From positions 33,809,304-33,873,303 of the forward strand of contig NC_092671.1 of the NCBI RefSeq assembly GCF_964355755.1: 64,000 nucleotides of DNA. Direction: 5' to 3'. Below are positions 57,634-64,000 of this stretch, in pieces; position 1 is the first letter of the stretch, and the number at the start of each line of letters is the position of its first letter. Below the pieces are notes generated by a model. The model was given only the letters and a program-made list of their open reading frames with translations, did not search any database and had not been told where the DNA came from. Origin of the DNA: Antedon mediterranea. Its lineage: Eukaryota > Echinodermata > Crinoidea > Comatulida > Antedonidae. Both the position numbers and the translations under genes were made by a program.

Positions 57634-58120
57634 ATGCTTGCCTGTTCACTTTGTCACTATTCAACGTACTCAATCAAATCATATTCCAAGCATTATAGAA
57701 TTCATAGAAATGTACATAATTTCAACTTTCCCTGTGGTGTTCCAAACTGTTTTAAAACATTTTCTACTTACTCTGCATTTAACAGTCACATTAGTCGGAA
57801 TCATAAACAGTATCGAGTGGAAAATTCAGTGGTTATCTTCAGATATAGGCCTACCTATAAAATGCAATGTTGGTATATGTGAACAGTATTGTAGTGATAT
57901 GTCCTCTTTGATTAAACACATGAAAAACCACATTGATTTTGGCACTCGGGTAAGTTGTCCCTATAGTTCATGCACAAAATCATTTAATAATAAATTATCG
58001 TTCAAGTCTCATGTATCTCGATACCATAGCTCGACTTTTAACCTTATAGAAAACTCGTACACCAACCGGAACATCGATATATTCTCCACCTCACCCATTT
58101 CCTTTTTCTTCGTGATTTAA
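57634..58120 (+). pseudogene. C2H2 zinc-finger protein, frameshifted
   Basis: From ATG 57634: CSLCHYSTYSIKSYSKHYRI-H (finger 1), then CGVPNCFKTFSTYSAFNSHI-SRNH (finger 2). The frame then breaks between 57805 and 57860. In another frame follow CNVGICEQYCSDMSSLIKHM-KNH and CPYSSCTKSFNNKLSFKSHV-SRYH, two more fingers, and a stop at 58118-58120. Fingers of the C-x4-C-x12-H type with SHxSRxH endings recall multi-copy zinc-finger families of aquatic animals. An intron could also explain the frame change, but no good splice pair was found. Confidence 0.6.
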
Positions 58121-58170
58121 AAAAATAGTCCATCAAAAAAGTTATATATTTATATTTACATACCATCTAT

Positions 58171-59195
58171 AATAAACGCCCATCCACAATATTATATTTA
58201 TAACACAATTATTCTATTTTTAGTAGATTTCTTCGGACGGTTATCTACAATTTACCAAGCATTTGTTATTCTTTTTTACCACTTTTCATATCTACAATAA
58301 ACACTTATACGCCTAAAACGCTATTAATCATCTAAGACACTTAGGTTAGTGAGTACGTTTAGTTTTACGAATATCAAAAGCATTTAAATAATGGTAACCG
58401 ACCGAAATTTTCCAGGCCAGAATGTCCTTCTAAAACTGTTTACGTCCCGAGTCATTATCATTCCGAGAACCATCGTCTACACTTCCTAGAGGGGAAGCGA
58501 GCGAAGCGAGCTCACCCTCTAGTACACTATAATTACTCTATTAACAAATATTTTGTATACAATTAACACAATCAAATATTATTATTGTCAGTTCTTTTTG
58601 TGTGAAAATCAAATTACCAGTTTCATACAACGTGTGGTACCAGAAAAAAAATTATTATAAATATATATAATTATATATCTATAATAATAAGAAAACTATC
58701 ACAGCACATCAATATTGGTTATTGAATTGAATTTATCACTGATATGTCTGTTCGGGTCAAATTCAGAGTACCATTAATTATTAACTGCCATTGTCTTGTC
58801 AAATTGCTCTGGTATTGTAAAAGACAACGAAATAATCTGTCCAGCTTTATTTATGTTTATCTATTTTGTAATTTGAATCAATATTGTTTTGCGTGTTAAT
58901 TCACAGGCATAGAAAAAAACTCTACAGAGATTTAAATTAAAATTCTTTATTACAAGGTAAGCATTGTTGAATTGACATAAGTGATATGTACTAGATATTA
59001 TTAATTAACTGTTATACATTCAAATTAATAAAATAATAACAGGCTATATGTTATGTTAACAACAGTCTGTTATGAACTGCTTGTATACATTATGTATTAA
59101 ATTGATATGCTATTATTAACTTTCTGTAGCTGCGATATTATATTTTTTACTTCTCTTAATTACTAAGCTAATTGGTTGATGGAAATGTAGTTATT
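58171..59195. repeat. Duplicated ~1.04-kb segment, copy without LTR insertion
   Basis: The partner of 53036-56457. At about 59082-59090 it reads ACTGCTTGTATACATT, the uninterrupted target of the LTR element. Confidence 0.85.
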
Positions 59196-59833
59196 TTCCC
59201 TTATAGAGTGGTTATTAATGAACAGCTTTTAAAATTAGACAAGGGTCTACTTGTAGTGACATTAAACTAATTATAATAAAATGTAAACGGAGTTTTCTAT
59301 ATTCCACAATACCAAAATTTAAAAGAATTAAATGTATTATTATTTAAAGAAATATGCGACCAAATCGTTGTAGTAAATGTGATAATTGCAGAGAGAGGCT
59401 GGATGAGATGTTGCTACGACGAGAATAGAAATGTGACTAGGAATCTGAGTCGATGACTTATCTCCTTATGTTTCAATGAAAGCCTACTCTCCGAAATCAC
59501 CTAAAAATAAAATTGAAATACTAAGTTTAATACCGTACAATTCATACATTTTACTGAGGGGTTATTTCGATTCGATTCATATGCAGACCAGATAGGTAAA
59601 ATAAAAAATGAATCAGGTAAAAATGGCAAAATAAATTAACTGAGTTATTTATGTATATTGCTCTGCTCTGCGATCTCCTATTTTCCGTCTGCTTCTGGTT
59701 ATGGTTTAATTATATTTATCTACATAGACATAGGATCAACTGGCTTGTTACAAATTTCTCTTTAGGCAGAGAAAATGTATACAGCAGTTAAGAGCAGGAC
59801 TTTATTTGATACTGAACCATGTTGATGCTTCCC
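59196..59833. other. No recognised feature
   Basis: AT-rich sequence with no ORF or repeat that could be named. Confidence 0.35.
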
Positions 59834-59837
59834 TTAA

Positions 59838-60854
59838 AATGGACCTGAAATGGAATTTCGATTTTCAAGAAATTCACACATGTTATTTAAATGTATCAAA
59901 TTAACACAAACCCATACAAATAAAAACAAAATGTATAGTATTTTGAGTAAAAACGAAATTTTAAGATACCATGGTAAATTAGCGAAAATTACTCACGCTA
60001 TTGCAATATTCTATTTTAACGGCCGTCGGAAGCCTCTATATTCACGACGTCACATATACACACGATGATATCGAGAGCGTGTATGCCGCCCGATAGTCAG
60101 TGAATGATCGACGGCCTGGAAAGATACGCAAAGCGTTGACACTAATACTAATGTTGTTGAAATATAGGTCCCTAAAATGTACTTCGTTTGTTCTAAAACC
60201 CGAATTTAGAAGGCCTACCTCCCAAACTTTTACTAGGCCTAGGCCCCCAATCCAGCACGCGGAGTCGATCCACCACCCACATCATGCGGCGAGGCTCCGT
60301 TAAAGCAATATCAACAACTTGCTTCGCTCATTGTCAAGCCAAAGTAAAATATGAATAAAATTCGTTTTCGAACTGCCTGATTCGTGACAAATAAATTATC
60401 ATCTCATATTACTAATTTAATTCTGCTAAACTAAAAACTAAAGAAACTAACACATTTTAGCAGTATAAATTACGAACGATATACAAAATACACGAACGGA
60501 AAATATGGATACGCATCATTGCGCACGGAGCTGTATCCCGGACAACGTTGCCAGGCTAACTTCGGTATTGCCAGAAAAAAACCGTTGATTTTAAGATTTT
60601 AAATCGTCATTTACTCGATGAATAACCGTTTATACGGTAATAATTTTATCTAAAAAAACTGCAAATTTTCCATTGGAGGGATAGGAATATATTCGCAAAG
60701 TGACGTCACCCGCGAATTTTTTTGATTTTCAAATGGGGCTTTCCCCAAAAGGGCCAATTTATATTTTGTAACAATATACATTCTAGCAACACCTAATAGC
60801 CCACAAAACATCATTCTAAAATGAAAAAAATCGAAAATCCATTTCAGGTCCATT
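59838..60854. mobile_element. TTAA-flanked nonautonomous DNA transposon (1.02 kb)
   Basis: AATGGACCTGAAATGGA at the left is inverted as TCCATTTCAGGTCCATT at the right. TTTCGATTTT and AAAATCGAAA continue the match with one extra base. TTAA at 59834-59837 and 60855-60858 is the expected target duplication of piggyBac or Kolobok elements. There is no transposase ORF; the short ORFs inside are not supported. Confidence 0.7.
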
Positions 60855-60915
60855 TTAAGAACATGTGTAGAAGCTGATATATAAATTATAATAGTATATT
60901 ATTCTCATGACTTAC

Positions 60916-60941
60916 TTTAGTTTATCTTCCCGTAGGAGGTC
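60916..60941 (-). CDS. Gene C last micro-exon seen (26 nt, stop inside)
   Basis: A TTTGTTTCAG acceptor and GTAAGT donor. It begins GACCTCCTACGGG like its relatives but is 26 nt and contains an in-frame TAA. It lies 60 bp beyond the end of the TTAA-flanked element at 60854. Confidence 0.4.
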
Positions 60942-63558
60942 CTGAAACAAAATGGGAATGAACAATTATGAACTGGTGTTTTTTACACATTTAAAATCTC
61001 ACAAGTTCGATGACGGTATAGCAGTTGAATAGCTAATATAATTATACTCTACTGTAGGTCTACGATTATACATGCAAAATAATAACAATTTTAAAAATTA
61101 CAGGGTCTTTACACGATCTTTTCTCTCCATCAAGTTAAAACACAGTATATCGAATGGTACGCTTAAGACTTTGGAGTCTTTAAGAGTTTGGCTTAAGCTG
61201 TAAATGCAATCTACAAATGCAAATTCCAGGTACGATGTTTCTTATATTAATGGATGTAAAAGTCTTTTACGTGTTAAACGTACGGCGGGATCACTATTTT
61301 ACATTTTATACAGACATGATGGTCATTTTTGGTCAAGCAACATTTAAAATCCTGTAGCCTACATTAAGAAACATGAAGTAATTGGTAAATATCATAAAAT
61401 ATGCATTCATTGCTGGATTTAGGATGAGGGGGGGGGGGGTATGACGTATGTAGGTATCGTAAAAAACGCCGAGGCATTCGCGTAGGCCTTATAGTGAGTG
61501 GGTTTAACAACGCCTCTAGTTCACATGCAACATCATTAGTTCCGCAAGGCTTACGCAATACCATACCGTACGTGAACATACCCTATAATTGATAGAAAAT
61601 TAAAGCTAATGAACAATTTCTCATTCTTTATCCTTATGATTTCTAATATTGATACCATTAGTTTCAAAATATTGATTTTTTTAACAATGATGTATGCTAT
61701 TCGATTGGATGAATAATATTGTCTTCAATTAGGCCTATAACCAAAAATAATTGATTTATAAAATAATAGTAGGCATAAATAATATGAAATCTCGTTTGTC
61801 CGATTGATGCATTCTTCTCGTGCATGTGAACATATCATAGATGATAACAGAAAATTAAAGTAAATGGACAATTTGTCATTGTTTATCCTTATGATTCCTA
61901 ATTTTGATATCATTAGTTTCAAAATATTGATTTTTTGAACGATGATGTGTATAAGCTATTCGGTTGGATGAATCATATTTTTCTTCAATTTTAATCATAA
62001 ATAATTGTTTTATAAAATAATTATAATAGTAGGCATATATGCATGTATATTATTACTGTATCTGTGACTTACTTTGAGCAGCGTTTAATCCAGAAGGAGG
62101 TACTGAAAAAAAAAACAGACGTAACAATTATTGATATAGTTATGTTATATTAGCAAAAGTTAGGCTGATGTTTGAAATCTCGTTTGTGGGATAGATGACT
62201 TTCTTTAGTTACTCACTTTCTACTCGACGGATTCTATCCTGACCTGAAATGAAATGAAAATCAGTGTATCAAAACCCACATACAATGTTTTGACATATAA
62301 AAAGATGTTGATGCTGATTTAAACTTTTTTTCCCTAAAACATATAAAATTAAAATTATAAAAATCAGACTTTAAATAGGCCATTGTGTAGTTAAGTTAAT
62401 CATATCCAAAGAAAAACAACTGGAAAATGTAATTGTAAAAAGACAAAATATAGTTTAAATTCAACCCGAAACCCACTTACATTATATTGTATTCAACAAC
62501 AAAAAAATAAAAAATATTATATTGTTCTGTGGAACAATATTTCTTCAATTTTATATCATTTGTATTTAAAGCAGAAGAAAACAATAAGAACTTTTAATTG
62601 TATATTTATTTCAACACATGTAAGTTCGAAATATCTATATCAAGTACTCACCTTCATCTCGACGGACTCTTTTATGATCTGAAACACATTATTTTAAAAA
62701 AATAATAACTGGTTGTATCAGAAGCGCATATGAATTAATGGAAACAAGTTACTTTCAAATCGAAGCTATTGTGATTGTTTGGGGATGGATGAAGGTGATG
62801 AGGTAGGTTATTTGTTGCTCCGGTAAAATTATACTTGGAGTTTAGTTCTATATAATTTATGTTGAATAAGAAGGGTATATTGTAGTTAACATAGGGTCTT
62901 AGTGATACATGTTTTAGGCCAACTGGTAGCTGAGACTCTAATATTTGGTCGGTCCTATTCTTTGCCTTTTTTTGTATTACATTAATGACTACATTACTTT
63001 GAAAATAAAAGAATTAGATATCACATGATTTGCATAGTATTGATATTTCTGACATAGCTTCAACGGAAATGTAGGCAATTACAAATAGGCTTTTATTGCC
63101 AATGTTTGATTATTAAAAAAACGTAGGTCACACATATCATGTACATATTTTAGTATTTAGGCTTATTATCTTTTAAATTGAATTCAACGTGAAATTATCG
63201 AAAATACATGAACATTTGGTAATATGAATGTACCGGTATGCATTGTAACTTACTTTCACCGTTTAATCCACTAGGGGGTGCTGAAACAAAGATCAGACAA
63301 AAATCATGAACACTTTAAAATATTATTCTTTTGAGTATCGAATTACTTTGGAGTGTTATGATGGGGGCTTTACGTTATATATTGACTAATATTGTCTCCA
63401 TCACAGTGAGATTGTTGGAAATGTTTACTTTTGTTAGACAAAGTATAGTGTTTATGGCTGTGACGTCGTCTTTCTCTCAAATTTCAGGCCTATCAATTAT
63501 TAAAAACTGTGTACATGTTTTTGTAACTTACCTCCAGCGTTTAATCCATGAGGAGGTC
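60916..63558 (-). CDS. Gene C: micro-exon gene, 3' part
   Basis: Six minus-strand micro-exons are proposed: 63532-63558 (GPPHGLNAG), 63254-63280 (APPSGLNGE), 62652-62678 (HKRVRRDE), 62217-62243 (GQDRIRRVE), 62073-62102 (PPSGLNAAQ) and 60916-60941 (PPTGR then stop). All have TTTCAG- or TTTTCAG-like acceptors except the TGAAAC-context ones, GTAAGT or GTGAGT donors, and phase 1. The first five are 27 or 30 nt and keep frame. The last is 26 nt and meets a TAA after PPTGR, so it is either a natural end or a decayed exon. The signal-peptide exon should lie beyond 64000. Modules of the gene A type (RRDE) and the PPxGLN type are mixed, which links the three genes. Confidence 0.55.
60943..62060. other. 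Gene C intron; local duplication
   Basis: Two blocks around 61600-61740 and 61850-62000 share AGAAAATTAAAG, TCCTTATGATT and TTTCAAAATATTGATTTTTT, so about 240 bp is tandemly duplicated. A G-run lies at 61430-61438. No ORF is supported. Confidence 0.5.
62073..62102 (-). CDS. Gene C micro-exon PPSGLNAAQ (30 nt)
   Basis: A TTTTTTTCAG acceptor and GTAAGT donor, phase 1. Three bases longer than its relatives, without breaking frame. Confidence 0.55.
62217..62243 (-). CDS. Gene C micro-exon GQDRIRRVE (27 nt)
   Basis: A TCATTTCAG acceptor and GTGAGT donor, phase 1. Basic module. Confidence 0.55.
62652..62678 (-). CDS. Gene C micro-exon HKRVRRDE (27 nt)
   Basis: A GTGTTTCAG acceptor and GTGAGT donor, phase 1. 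Related to the RRDE exons of gene A. Confidence 0.55.
63254..63280 (-). CDS. Gene C micro-exon APPSGLNGE (27 nt)
   Basis: A TTTGTTTCAG acceptor and GTAAGT donor, phase 1. The exon and adjacent intron are clearly duplicated from or into 63532-63558. Confidence 0.55.
63532..63558 (-). CDS. Gene C micro-exon GPPHGLNAG (27 nt)
   Basis: A TTTGTTTCAG acceptor and GTAAGT donor, phase 1. Confidence 0.55.
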
Positions 63559-64000
63559 CTGAAACAAAGAAAAAAAATATGATTGTTTAAATTGAGTAGA
63601 AAAACTTGACCGAAAACCATATTTTAACAACGTATCAGGAATATAAATATAATTTCAGAACAATCGCGAGATTGACGATATCGCCGCGCAGCCATCCACG
63701 TAAGTTGCTGTGACGTCACAAGTAAATGGCAAAATCTGCCTCATGAATTTTCACTGTTGTTAACATACAAGAGAAAGGTACCGTCACTTCAATTGCTAAT
63801 TTCAATTGCCTAAATTTGCCAAAATGTTTAGTCTGGTATTTTGAAGAAACACTTCAATATCCAGATTAGGCAAATGTAACAACAAAAACATTCAACATTT
63901 ATATTTTTTTACGATTTATTTAAAAAGTGTGTTTACTAGAAATGTTTGCGCTTTGCGAGACAATAAATCGAACTTTTTAATGTACGTGTGCAGGCGCGGG

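Noticed and set aside
1-64000. CRISPR arrays, bacterial operons, rRNA or intact tRNA genes
   Set aside because: None seen. Tandem repeats here are minisatellites or transposon-derived, and gene structure is eukaryotic.

Overview
The window is AT-rich nuclear DNA of an animal. Intron-bearing genes, GT-AG junctions, LINE and SINE debris, an LTR retrotransposon and a PIF/Harbinger element show that it is eukaryotic. Dense TAGGCCTA palindromes and this mix of transposons suggest a marine deuterostome invertebrate, perhaps an echinoderm. That assignment is an inference, since no species-diagnostic gene was seen.

The most interesting content is a group of minus-strand genes built from tiny phase-1 exons of about 27 nt. 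Gene A (17.95 to about 3.96 kb) has a 14-nt start exon, a signal-peptide exon and a run of alternating micro-exons that grew by tandem duplication of a 1.9-kb unit. Gene B (50.84 to 43.86 kb) has the same plan: 14-nt start exon, signal-peptide exon, one 27-nt micro-exon, and a terminal exon with six cysteines. Gene C (63.56 to 60.92 kb, 5' end outside the window) supplies more micro-exons of the same two sequence types. A lone micro-exon lies at 49.86 kb. Exon phases agree throughout genes A and B, so these look like secreted, modular, cysteine-rich or charged peptide precursors. Their function is unknown.

Most of the rest is mobile DNA, much of it nested. From left to right: tandem gene-A units and an 0.8-kb GACA-flanked repeat (3.9-13.5 kb); LINE fragments (17-19 kb); a 5.7-kb imperfect palindrome (20.6-26.3 kb); a Harbinger element with HARBI1-like and MADF/BESS genes, TIRs and TAA target duplications, sitting inside a minisatellite (29.0-33.9 kb); a LINE reverse transcriptase split by a 6.6-kb fold-back element that carries a decayed PIN/XPG-like and CXC-like gene (34.8-42.4 kb); several MITEs (42-48, 52 and 60 kb); a 2.4-kb internally deleted Ty3/gypsy-type element with near-identical LTRs (54.0-56.3 kb); and a broken C2H2 zinc-finger gene (57.6-58.1 kb).

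Four insertions can be read exactly because an uninterrupted sequence is recoverable: the LTR element (empty paralogue at 59.08 kb), the fold-back element (LINE reading frame closes across it), the Harbinger element (matches an internal minisatellite unit) and a small retroposon at 43.15 kb (matches the end of the large palindrome).
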